Positions 54,757 to 62,885 of a stretch of DNA of 64,000 nucleotides are shown one piece after another; positions within the stretch are counted from its first letter, which is position 1, and each line of letters begins with the position of its first letter. The notes under the pieces were generated by a model. That model saw only the letters and a list, made by a program, of their open reading frames with translations, searched no databases and was not told the origin of the DNA. A program made the translations under genes and the position numbers. The stretch is from Vitreoscilla filiformis (GTDB taxonomy: Bacteria; Pseudomonadota; Gammaproteobacteria; Burkholderiales; Burkholderiaceae_C). The DNA lies in NCBI RefSeq assembly GCF_002222655.1, contig NZ_CP022423.1, positions 2,232,001 to 2,296,000 on the forward strand, read 5' to 3'.

Positions 54757-57700
54757 TTAGATCGATAGCAATTCCCGGACGTGTGCATCCAACTGCGCAA
54801 GGTCTATTGGCTGTACATTGCCTGCCCTCTTTGTGATATCCCGTGCGATGCTGCCAATGGCAGCCATCCGCCCGTTGATCTCGTCGAACTTTGGGATGTT
54901 GAGGTACTCCGCAACGCTAGCACCTAAGCTGAGCTGGGCCGCATATGCAGACACTGCCTTGGAAATTGTTGGAGCGTTAAGGAAGCCTGTCAGGTAAGCA
55001 GCTTCGGATTCCGATTCGACCGGAATGAAGTAAAGCTTGTGATCAGGTACTACGATCTTCTCACTTGCGTATTCGGTCAGTGTGCTGCCGATGTACGCTG
55101 CGGCAAAGGTGTTGCCCATCTCCCGCCAAAGCACCTTAAATGGCGCGAACGTGTAGGGGCCGGTGCTCCAGAGTGAATAGAACTCCTGTCCTTTCTGAAA
55201 TCTTTTCAAGCTGGACCGCTGTTCGAGGTGGCTCTTGAAGCGGTTCAGAAACTTGAATGTATGCGGGCTTGCTGCTGGCAGATCAGGGTCGCCGTGCATA
55301 CCTCGCTGCGGAACGAGAATGTGGAGATCTGTCTCGACCATGGCATTAAACGGTGCAACACCGCGCCCACGCAAGAGAGGGAAAAGGTGTTCCGACTCAA
55401 CCGTTGCCGTGATCTGGGGAATTCCTTTCGTCTTGCCGATGTCTGCGGCATTCCGTATCGCCACCAGGTTGGTTCCAACTAAGCCAGTGGTATAGACCCA
55501 GAAGATGCCGTTGCGGTCGGTTGTGATGCCTTTGCGTGCCTTGTACTCAGGCTTTGCGCTTGCCGCAAAAACCTTTGAGAACACAGCTTGGTCTTGTGCA
55601 GAACCGACCAGCCAGGGACGCGTTCCATCGCCGCCTGGTACTGGTACTGCGGTTCCGTCAATACGCCTAGCAGTACAGCGGAACTGCTCAGCCGAAAGGT
55701 AGTCAGTGCCGCCACCCGAGTTTGCGATCCAAGAGTGGTAGGGAACAGGAAATACGGTTGTTGCATCTCGCTGTAGCATCAGGAACGTCGGGTGGTTGCT
55801 GACACCGTCGAACGGCTTGATGTCCTGGTAGTCCTCAACTAGCAGGACGCGACATTGCAAGCTGCCGTTGTCGACCGAGAAGCGCCTGAAGCCAGCACTA
55901 GACTCGGTTGTAAACACGGATCCGGGCAGGAAGAAGCCCAAGCGTCCATCCCGCCCGAGGTAATGCTTCACGGCTTGGTAGGTGATCACAGTCGAGATGT
56001 CAGACTCGATGCCACCTACCCATTTGTCGGCACTGAATACACCGAGCCCCCGGCAATGCATTTGGATTGACTGGGCATAGCCCTTCGGAAGATTGCTCCA
56101 TTTGATCCATGGTGGGTTGCCGCAGATGTGGGAGGAAGGTGGAATCGCGCCAGCCGCAAAACGATCCGCCAGGATTGAACACCAGATGCCATTCCATCCT
56201 CGGGCATGGAGCTCGACCAAGTTGCTGACAGTCGTGCTGACGGTGGAGACATCGGATGGATCAAGTCCTATGCCTTTCAAATCGGCAAGGATCGCGCCGC
56301 AGATCTTCACCGCAGGATAGTCCGCGTCGATCAGCATCCGTACTTTCGCAAAGATGCGGAAGAAGTCCGGGTGCCCAATCATCCGCTCAGGGACGGAAAA
56401 CTCTCTGGGGCCGACTTCCGTGTGCAAGACGTGGCTGTAGTTGGAGAAGCTGTCGACAGCTGCTGGGTGTACCGCATCCGCCAAATACACCGGCAGCCGA
56501 ATAGGGCGTGCTGGATCCAGATGCGGCGATAGGAAAACGGCAAGAGACCCTTTCGCTGCAAGCACGGCGAGCGGGTTGAGGTCGATGCCGTGGATACCAG
56601 CTAGCAGCGCTTGAGCTGTGGCGCCGCTGTCGGTCTTGCGCCGACGACGGATCGCCTCCAGCAAGAAAGTCCCCGACCCACACGTGGGATCGGTCAGCGA
56701 GTCAGATGGCTGCCATTCGAGCAGGTCCATACCATGTTCAGCCAGCCAGTCCGGCGTGTAGAACTCGCCAAGCGCATGCCTAACTTCTCGAGGAATGAAC
56801 CGCTCATAGATGCCTTTGAATAGATCCCGCGTCGTGTCGGCGTGCTTCTTGGATACGGCGAAGTCGATACCGCTCAGCCTACCAAGCATGGCGCCAAGAG
56901 CGGCTTGGTAGCGGGGCCAATCGCTGTCATCAAGGTACCAAGAGAAAAAATCACCACTCAGCATGTTCAGGATGCCGGCGTGCTCGAACAGTTCTCCTGT
57001 CTCCACTGCACGTAGTCGCTCTGCCACCGGCACGCCCGGTTGCAGCACGTCCTGGCTGGCTCTGGGAAGCGCGCAGGCAGCGACTATCTTCGCGATGATG
57101 GCAATGTATGTATTGAGCGCGAATAGGTAAGCAGCAGGGTTTTCCTGGTACGGCTGGTCATGGGATATTTCCTGCCGAGCGAGCAGCTTTTTCATGTGCA
57201 CAGGTTGAAACCCCACGACTTGACTGAAAAGCCTGCGCCACTCCGTAAACAGCATCTTGGTTTTCGTTGTGGCTGCCGACGATTCCGCTTTGCAGATGCT
57301 GGCGTAAAGCTCGGGGATTAGTACTGTGCCGTACTCAGAGTCCGGTCCGACCAATGCTTGTAGGAGCTGAGGATGAACTAGCGGGCGGCCATCGCTTTTT
57401 AGTGCTGAGAGTAGGCGGTCAGCCGAAATCCTGTCGAACGGAACGACATCTTCCCAATTAGCTGAAGTGTCATTGAAATGCCCAAAAGTGATGTGCGAAC
57501 CATCCCATGCGATCAGAACGTATTCTTGTAATGCACGTCCTTCTTCTGCTGAAATCAGTTCTGCGTATTCTTTAGCTTGCTGGCGTGCGTGTACGGCTTT
57601 TGCACCAGCACGTCCGCTAAACGACTTTGGAGGTTCATATTCGATGACAACGGCGCCGTGCGCCACGTCGGCAAATTTCGTGGACTTACCCTTGACTTTG

Positions 57701-57861
57701 AGGGCTCGTTCAAGCTGGAATGGCGTCCAAGGAATGGACAACTTTGCGCAAGCTTGTTCAAGCGCATTTTCCAACTCGTGTCGTAGCTGCGCTTCGTTCT
57801 TGGAAATTTCCGCCGCAGATAAGACAGCGCTAACGAGTGATGTCGTAGTCGTGCTGGTCAC
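54757..57861 (-). CDS. Adenine-specific DNA methyltransferase, probable Type IIG / Eco57I-like R-M enzyme
   Basis: The product has 1034 residues from a GTG at 57861 with an AAGGAA ribosome-binding site. The methyltransferase core has GEFYTPDWLAEHGMDLL, motif I DPTCGSGTFLLEA (about residue 390), GIHGIDLNPLAVLAAKG, and the adenine catalytic motif ICGNPPWIKW (about 582). The N-terminal ~250 residues contain FADVAHGAVVIEYEPP with acidic residues that could belong to a PD-(D/E)XK nuclease, which with the size suggests a single-chain restriction-modification protein. The C-terminal part probably recognises DNA. A BREX PglX-type role is a less likely alternative because no brx genes are near. It follows dcm by 41 bp. 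Confidence 0.8.
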   Translation of the reverse strand: MTSTTTTSLVSAVLSAAEISKNEAQLRHELENALEQACAKLSIPWTPFQLERALKVKGKSTKFADVAHGAVVIEYEPPKSFSGRAGAKAVHARQQAKEYAELISAEEGRALQEYVLIAWDGSHITFGHFNDTSANWEDVVPFDRISADRLLSALKSDGRPLVHPQLLQALVGPDSEYGTVLIPELYASICKAESSAATTKTKMLFTEWRRLFSQVVGFQPVHMKKLLARQEISHDQPYQENPAAYLFALNTYIAIIAKIVAACALPRASQDVLQPGVPVAERLRAVETGELFEHAGILNMLSGDFFSWYLDDSDWPRYQAALGAMLGRLSGIDFAVSKKHADTTRDLFKGIYERFIPREVRHALGEFYTPDWLAEHGMDLLEWQPSDSLTDPTCGSGTFLLEAIRRRRKTDSGATAQALLAGIHGIDLNPLAVLAAKGSLAVFLSPHLDPARPIRLPVYLADAVHPAAVDSFSNYSHVLHTEVGPREFSVPERMIGHPDFFRIFAKVRMLIDADYPAVKICGAILADLKGIGLDPSDVSTVSTTVSNLVELHARGWNGIWCSILADRFAAGAIPPSSHICGNPPWIKWSNLPKGYAQSIQMHCRGLGVFSADKWVGGIESDISTVITYQAVKHYLGRDGRLGFFLPGSVFTTESSAGFRRFSVDNGSLQCRVLLVEDYQDIKPFDGVSNHPTFLMLQRDATTVFPVPYHSWIANSGGGTDYLSAEQFRCTARRIDGTAVPVPGGDGTRPWLVGSAQDQAVFSKVFAASAKPEYKARKGITTDRNGIFWVYTTGLVGTNLVAIRNAADIGKTKGIPQITATVESEHLFPLLRGRGVAPFNAMVETDLHILVPQRGMHGDPDLPAASPHTFKFLNRFKSHLEQRSSLKRFQKGQEFYSLWSTGPYTFAPFKVLWREMGNTFAAAYIGSTLTEYASEKIVVPDHKLYFIPVESESEAAYLTGFLNAPTISKAVSAYAAQLSLGASVAEYLNIPKFDEINGRMAAIGSIARDITKRAGNVQPIDLAQLDAHVRELLSI

Positions 57862-57902
57862 AGCATTCCTTGTGCAAACTCACCGGACAGGTGCATTTCG
57901 GT

Positions 57903-59000
57903 CTATACCACCTTGCGGGTGGCTTGAAATTCAGGGGATACCAGACCCGCGCCAGAGAACAGGTGAGTGAATATAGCCTGTGCAAGCTTAGGCGGAACGG
58001 CATTCCCGATCTGGGTGAACTTCGAGTCTGTCTCGCCAACTGGCGTGAAGTTAGCGTCGAAGGTTTGGATGCGCGCGCATTCGCGCCAGGAAAGTCGGCG
58101 TGGAGTTTCAAGCCTATTACGCTTCGGGTCGGCTTCCAGGTGCTCATACTGGTCTGAAAAATCCCAGCGTTGCTTCCACCCATCGGCGAGGTTCGACCAA
58201 GTTAGGGTCATCACCGGACTGGCGGGATGCAGTGTGATGTGTCTCCAGTTAGCCACGACAGTGAAAGCTGGGTCAGCCCATTTGGCCTTGCGGTTCCTCG
58301 ACATGTAGTACCAAGAGAAGTGACCATTGGGATCATGCGGGCGCTCGTAAAACTCACCTTCTGGCCATAGTGGAAGATCCTTGATGGCATCGCCATGCGA
58401 AGCGTACGGCAGGAGGGGCCCCGACGCTTTGAGCGTTTTGCCATGGGTTTCCTTCGGGAATTCGAAAGCTTGGTTCAGATCCTTGCGTACGCCGACGATG
58501 AATAGCCGTTTGCGCGACTGCGGCACGCCGTAGTCCTTAGCGTTCAGCAACTTATATGTGACGTTGTAGCCCGCCTTGCCGTAAGCGTCGAGCTGCTCCT
58601 TCAAGAAAGTCCCGCTGCTCAAAGCTTTGAGGCCGGATACATTCTCCGCAACGAAATATTTGGGCCGGACGATGTTGACCACGCGAAGAAACTGTTTGTA
58701 CAGGTTAGTCCTTGCATCTTTTTCCGGATCCCGGTTGCCAGCCATGGAAAAGGATTGACATGGATAGCCCCCGACGACGACATCAGCGTCTGGGAACGCC
58801 TGAATTACTGAGATGTCCGCATTGCAGATGTCAGCACCAGGGAAATACTTCTCTAGCGTCTTGCAGGCGTCTGCTAGGATGTCGTTCGAAAAGACGATGT
58901 GGCCGCCAGCTGCTTCCACGCCAAAGTCCATGCCGCCGCAACCCGAGAACAGCGAAAGCACTCTGATCTCTGTACCAGTTCGTTCAAATGTTTTTTTCAC
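57903..59000 (-). CDS. DNA cytosine-5 methyltransferase (Dcm family)
   Basis: The product has 365 residues with all m5C motifs: I VLSLFSGCGGMDFGVEAAG, IV GGYPCQSFSMAGNRD with the catalytic cysteine near residue 80, VI FVAENVSGL, VIII DYGVPQSRKRLFIVG, and X FTQIGNAVPP. The target-recognition segment lies between VIII and IX. Sequence specificity cannot be read. It overlaps the RHH gene start region by 4 bp (ATGA) and precedes the adenine methyltransferase, so the three form one operon in the dusA island. Confidence 0.94.
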   Translation of the reverse strand: MKKTFERTGTEIRVLSLFSGCGGMDFGVEAAGGHIVFSNDILADACKTLEKYFPGADICNADISVIQAFPDADVVVGGYPCQSFSMAGNRDPEKDARTNLYKQFLRVVNIVRPKYFVAENVSGLKALSSGTFLKEQLDAYGKAGYNVTYKLLNAKDYGVPQSRKRLFIVGVRKDLNQAFEFPKETHGKTLKASGPLLPYASHGDAIKDLPLWPEGEFYERPHDPNGHFSWYYMSRNRKAKWADPAFTVVANWRHITLHPASPVMTLTWSNLADGWKQRWDFSDQYEHLEADPKRNRLETPRRLSWRECARIQTFDANFTPVGETDSKFTQIGNAVPPKLAQAIFTHLFSGAGLVSPEFQATRKVV

Positions 59001-59230
59001 GTTTTCTCACTTCTCTGCTGCGCATCTTCGGCGTCGGCGCCTTGCGGGAGAAGGGGCCACTTGGCCTTCAAGTAGCCGTCGATTGCGTCGCGCACGACCC
59101 AGGCAAGAGAGACTTTGTTCTCTGCCGCGATCTTTTCCAGTACCTGGTACTGCTTCTCCGGGAAGCTGATGGAGGCGCGAACCGTGTGTTCATGCGCGCC
59201 GCTGTCGTGGCGTTTTGATTGAGTCCGCAT
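58997..59230 (-). CDS. Small ribbon-helix-helix protein, likely R-M operon regulator
   Basis: The product has 77 residues from the ATG at 59230, which has a GGGGAAAG ribosome-binding site; an ATG at 59263 would overlap the approach to the operator. The core VRASISFPEKQYQVLEKIAAENK followed by VSLAWVVRDAIDGYLK (split here) is a CopG/Arc-type ribbon-helix-helix. It is translationally coupled to the methyltransferase gene. With a palindrome upstream it may act as a controller of the R-M operon, analogous to C proteins though of another fold. That role is inferred. Confidence 0.75.
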   Translation of the reverse strand: MRTQSKRHDSGAHEHTVRASISFPEKQYQVLEKIAAENKVSLAWVVRDAIDGYLKAKWPLLPQGADAEDAQQRSEKT

Positions 59231-59267
59231 GGCTTTCCCCGAACTGAAGAGCTGATTCACCATTTTA

Positions 59268-59280
59268 CACCACAGTGGTG
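59268..59280. promoter_or_regulatory. Candidate operator of the R-M operon
   Basis: CACCAC-A-GTGGTG is a perfect palindrome 38 bp upstream of the RHH gene start. RHH repressors typically bind such short inverted repeats. Confidence 0.45.
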
Positions 59281-60030
59281 AGCGTCAGTGGTTCCCTTCT
59301 GTAGGGCTTGGCGTACAGGGCTGGAAATGCCGCTGCTTTTGTTTTGCGCGTTGTTAGCATCAGCACTGCATGTGACGGACATATGCTCATGTAGCCGGCT
59401 TCAGCAGCTCGAATCGGCGGTGTAAATCTTCTGATCTGATGCGCGTATGCCTGCGCAGCGTATTCCAGCTCTTGTGTCCAGCACTGGGGTGGTATTTTTC
59501 AAACTGATTCCGCCTAGCAAGCCTTCAAAAATTAAGCATAAGTTATTGACTTTGAAGTGGTTTTCGATGAAAACTTGCCGTCATTTCATGAGATGCCTCT
59601 ACCTATGCATACTAGTCTCCGACAGACTTCTTGCTGAAGGCATGCTTGACCAGCCCCTCAATCTTCCCTTGACCTCCAGACGATTGATCAATGCACGGCT
59701 TGAGGTTGGGTGTCGCAGATCATCGACTCTGCAAAAATCAGGACGCTACCCTGCTCACGGATAGTGGGACTCCCTGAACTGATAACGAATTCATCTCGTA
59801 CAGAAAGTCTTTTAAAATCAATGGCTTACATTGATTTTTAGATGTCTTGCTTAGGCGAAATCAGTTCAGGGAGACCCACTACCTGCTCACGCGAGAAATT
59901 TGTCGCTGCACGGTTTGACTGACGCCATGGCGTGATCTCTAGTGCGTGAGTTGCTCCGAGTCGTTGCACTTGGTGCGTCTTTATCTTGTTACACGCCTTG
60001 AAAGCGCAGACGTCTGGCGAAGGTGAAAAA
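59281..60030. other. Non-coding 0.75-kb segment of the dusA island
   Basis: No convincing gene is visible. A 105-codon open frame at 59447-59764 has no family resemblance and an unnatural composition. The segment has lower GC than the core genome. It contains a 120-bp inverted-repeat element at 59762-59881 (listed separately) and, at its right end, the new dusA ribosome-binding site GAAGGTGA. Part of it may be decayed island sequence, for example where an integrase gene once was, but I see no recognisable remnant. Confidence 0.6.
59762..59881. repeat. MITE-like inverted-repeat element
   Basis: TAGTGGGACTCCCTGAACTGAT at its left end (59762-59783) and the inverse at 59860-59881 match over 22 bp with a single mismatch (A/T at position 8). 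The copies of CCTGCTCACG at 59750-59759 and 59882-59891 flank it as a direct repeat, offset by two bases at the left. The interior (about 76 bp) is AT-rich and has no gene. The pattern suggests a small non-autonomous transposable element with a 9-10 bp target duplication. Confidence 0.65.
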
Positions 60031-61080
60031 ATGAAATCAGAACAGGATCAACATCTTAAAGATAAATTGTCTCCTTGGCGCCTCAGCGTTGCGCCCATGT
60101 TGGACTGGACCGATCGCCACTGCCGTTACTTTCACCGCCTGATCACGCGCCACACGCGGCTCTATACCGAAATGGTGACCACGGGCGCCATCCGTCACGG
60201 TGATCAAGCTCGGCACCTGGATTTCAACCGAGAAGAACATCCCATCGCGCTACAACTGGGCGGAAGCGAGCCCTCCGAACTGGCCTATGCCACCGAGCAA
60301 GCGCGCCGCTGGGGTTATGACGAAGTCAATTTGAATTGCGGCTGCCCCAGCGAGCGCGTGCAGCGCGGCGCCTTTGGGGCTTGTTTGATGCGTGAGGCTT
60401 CTTTGGTGGCCGATGGCGTGCGGGCCATGGTCGATGCGGCACAACCTCGCCAGGCTGGCCAAGCGGCCCTGCCCATCACGGTCAAGCACCGCATTGGCAT
60501 CGATCGTGAAGAAAGCTACGGGTTTGTGCGGGATTTCGTGGGAACGGTCGCAGAGGCGGGCTGCGAGGTGTTCATTGTTCATGCGCGCAACGCCTGGTTG
60601 AAAGGGTTGAGCCCGAAAGAAAACCGCGAGATTCCCCCGCTGCGCTACGACGTGGTTTACCAGTTGAAACGGGAGTTTCCCCATCTGACCATGGTGCTCA
60701 ATGGGGGCGTTGCCACCGCCGAGGCCATCGAAGCTCACTTGGCCCATGTGGATGGCGTGATGGTGGGGCGTGAGGCTTACCACAACCCCTGGTTCATGGC
60801 CGACTGGGATCGACGCTTCTGGGGAGATGCCGAAGCCCCACTGCATGAACGCGCCGACATTGAGCGCCAACTCGTTGCTTACATGGCCCAGCAGGCACAG
60901 CAACACGGCACGCCCTGGGCCCACGTGGCCCGTCACATGCTGGGCTTGCACAACGGTTTGGCTGGCGCACGACGCTGGCGGCAGACGTGGTCCGACCATC
61001 ACCGCAAGTCAGAATCGCCCGAAAGCGTGTGGCGAGCTGCACAAAAGCCTGCGGGCTCGCCACAATCGACCCCATTCTGA
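60031..61080 (+). CDS. dusA: tRNA-dihydrouridine synthase A, with island-supplied N-terminus
   Basis: The product has 349 residues from the ATG at 60031 (MKSEQDQHLKDKLS, then PWRLSVAPMLDWTDRHCRYF). The first 15 codons lie in the integrated island; the original ones remain at 54615. FMN-barrel motifs APMLDWTDRHC, LNCGCPSERVQRGAFGACLM (catalytic cysteine in the GCPS region), VKHRIGID, VHARNAWLKG and VLNGGV are intact. DusA reduces U20 and U20a in the tRNA D-loop. Reading frame and function are thus preserved despite the insertion. Expression now depends on a promoter within the island. Confidence 0.93.
   Translation: MKSEQDQHLKDKLSPWRLSVAPMLDWTDRHCRYFHRLITRHTRLYTEMVTTGAIRHGDQARHLDFNREEHPIALQLGGSEPSELAYATEQARRWGYDEVNLNCGCPSERVQRGAFGACLMREASLVADGVRAMVDAAQPRQAGQAALPITVKHRIGIDREESYGFVRDFVGTVAEAGCEVFIVHARNAWLKGLSPKENREIPPLRYDVVYQLKREFPHLTMVLNGGVATAEAIEAHLAHVDGVMVGREAYHNPWFMADWDRRFWGDAEAPLHERADIERQLVAYMAQQAQQHGTPWAHVARHMLGLHNGLAGARRWRQTWSDHHRKSESPESVWRAAQKPAGSPQSTPF
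60076..60110 (+). repeat. Right attachment-site copy of the dusA island
   Basis: These 35 bases are identical to 54654-54688 and lie inside the functional dusA, coding for WRLSVAPMLDW. Confidence 0.9.
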
Positions 61081-61111
61081 TGCCCCCTCGCCCGTGTGGA
61101 AGGAGAGTTCC

Positions 61112-62875
61112 GTGAACCGATGGCTTTTTGTGCGCACCCTCCCTTGGGCGCTGGCGTTGTCCGTCGCGGGCTGTGGCGGTGGTGAAGAGGCTGGCACCGA
61201 TGGCCGCACGGCAGACAGCCTCAGCCGAACGTCTGCTGATGTCGCCGAAGCGGCCAGCCCAGTGTCGCAGTTGGACGCGGTTCGGCTGGCGCACCAAGCC
61301 AGTTTTGGCCCGAATGAAGCGCTGGTTCGGGCCATTCGCCAGCAGGGCATTCCCGAGTGGATTCAGGCCCAGATGACGGCCACCGGCTCCGCCTATACCA
61401 GTGGCGGATCGGGCAATGTGCATCAAAATGTCGGGAATTTGGGGTTCTGTGGCACAGGGGCGCAAGCCAACAACCCCTATTGCTGGCGGGATCACTTCTC
61501 AACCGAACCGCTGACGTGGGATTTTTACCGCAATGCGGTCAGCCAGCCGGATCAACTGCGCCAGCGCGTGGCCCTGGCATTGCACCAACTGTTGGTGGTC
61601 AGTGGCGTTGAAATTGGTGGCACCTACGGTTTAAGAAAATACCAGTCTATTTTCTTGAATCAGGCTTTTGGCAACTACCGTGAGGTGCTGAAGCAGGTGA
61701 CGCTGTCCCCCGTGATGGGGGATTATCTGAACCATGTCAACAACGATAAAAAATCCCCCAATGAAAACTATGCACGAGAACTGTTGCAGTTGTTTTCTCT
61801 GGGAACCTGTCGGCTGACGCCCAACGGGCAGTTGATGGGCAACCGATGCGTGCCCACCTACGACAACGCCGTGGTGCGCAACTACGCTTATGCCCTCACC
61901 GGTTGGACGTATCCTCCCGGCGGGAGCACAGTATGGGGATGCTGGCCCGAAAAAACAAATTGCCAATACTATGGCGGCAACATGGTGCCACTGGTATCGT
62001 TCCATGACAAACAACAACGCACGCTGTTGTCCGGTGTGACCGTCCCCGCCAATGCCACCCCAGAACAAGCGCTGGCCAAAGTGCTGGACAGTTTGATGAT
62101 TCACGGCAACATGCCGCCGTTCATCGCCCGGCATTTGATTCAGAATTTGGTGAGAAGTAACCCCAGCAGTGATTATGTCGAGCGTGTGGTCACGGCCTTC
62201 CGCACTGGGCATTATGTGCATGCAGTGGGAGGGAAAACCTTCCGTTTCGGGAAAGGCGTGCGCGGTGATTTGGCTGCCAGCGTAGCTGCCGTGCTGCTGG
62301 ATACCGAAGCCAGAACCGTCAATTCTACCGACACAACCGCAGGTAAACTGCGCTCCCCCGTGCTCCAAATCACCGGCGCATTGCGTGCATTGAACGGCTA
62401 CACCGACGGAGCCCCCTTCACTTGGTGGTGGGGTGAAACCATGATGATGCACGTGCATCGTGCCCCCTCGGTGTTCAGTTACTACCCGCCTAATTTTCCA
62501 GTGCCGGGCAAAAATGCGTTGGTGGGGCCTGAGTTTGGCATCCACAACGTGAGCACAACGATGACACGGCTGAACCTCTACACCTATTTGCTGGATTGGG
62601 GAGGCTCCAAACCGGACAGCTCGATTCCCAACGCCACCGGAACGCAGGTGAACACCCTGGCCTTCCAGTCGGATGCGGATCAACCGGGGGTGTTGGTCGA
62701 TCGCCTGTCCAAACTGTTGCTGGGCAAAACACTGAACGCCAGTTTGCGCCAAAAAGTCATTTATTCTGTGAGTTACTGGACCTCCCGGAATTCTCCCAGC
62801 GATTGGCGTGACAAACGGGTGCGCGCTGCTGCTTGGTTGATTTTGTCGTCCCCCGAATATTTGGTGCAGTCGTGA
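61112..62875 (+). CDS. DUF1800-family lipoprotein
   Basis: The product has 587 residues from the GTG at 61112, which follows AAGGAGAG. The N-terminus is a lipoprotein signal (WALALSVAGCGGG, lipidated Cys near residue 19), so it is anchored in a membrane facing the periplasm or exterior. Family features are LAHQASFGPNEALVRAI, NYARELLQLFSLGTCRL and YAYALTGWTYPPGG. DUF1800 proteins occur almost always next to a DUF1501 gene, as here, and their function is unknown; roles in surface or polymer metabolism have been suggested. It follows dusA by 31 bp. Confidence 0.85.
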   Translation: MNRWLFVRTLPWALALSVAGCGGGEEAGTDGRTADSLSRTSADVAEAASPVSQLDAVRLAHQASFGPNEALVRAIRQQGIPEWIQAQMTATGSAYTSGGSGNVHQNVGNLGFCGTGAQANNPYCWRDHFSTEPLTWDFYRNAVSQPDQLRQRVALALHQLLVVSGVEIGGTYGLRKYQSIFLNQAFGNYREVLKQVTLSPVMGDYLNHVNNDKKSPNENYARELLQLFSLGTCRLTPNGQLMGNRCVPTYDNAVVRNYAYALTGWTYPPGGSTVWGCWPEKTNCQYYGGNMVPLVSFHDKQQRTLLSGVTVPANATPEQALAKVLDSLMIHGNMPPFIARHLIQNLVRSNPSSDYVERVVTAFRTGHYVHAVGGKTFRFGKGVRGDLAASVAAVLLDTEARTVNSTDTTAGKLRSPVLQITGALRALNGYTDGAPFTWWWGETMMMHVHRAPSVFSYYPPNFPVPGKNALVGPEFGIHNVSTTMTRLNLYTYLLDWGGSKPDSSIPNATGTQVNTLAFQSDADQPGVLVDRLSKLLLGKTLNASLRQKVIYSVSYWTSRNSPSDWRDKRVRAAAWLILSSPEYLVQS

Positions 62876-62885
62876 GGAGCCCCGC

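Larger units (their letters stand above)
54654..60110. mobile_element. Restriction-modification genomic island integrated in dusA
   Basis: Identical 35-bp direct repeats at 54654-54688 and 60076-60110 (starting TGGCGCCTCAGCGTTGCGCC) bound the region. They fall at the 5' end of dusA, a documented attachment site for a family of tyrosine recombinases. The left repeat belongs to the original dusA start, the right to the rebuilt gene. Between them lie an adenine methyltransferase/Type IIG-like gene, a cytosine methyltransferase, a small RHH regulator, and about 0.8 kb with no convincing gene. No integrase is visible, so the island is a remnant or was mobilised in trans. Base composition is lower in GC than the flanks. 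Confidence 0.85.

Noticed and set aside
54757..57861. Identification as BREX PglX
   Set aside because: The methyltransferase core is similar, but no brxC, pglZ, brxL or related genes are nearby, and the island has only three genes.
59447..59764. A 105-codon open frame in the island
   Set aside because: Unnatural composition, no ribosome-binding site of note, no recognisable motif, and its end runs into the inverted-repeat element.
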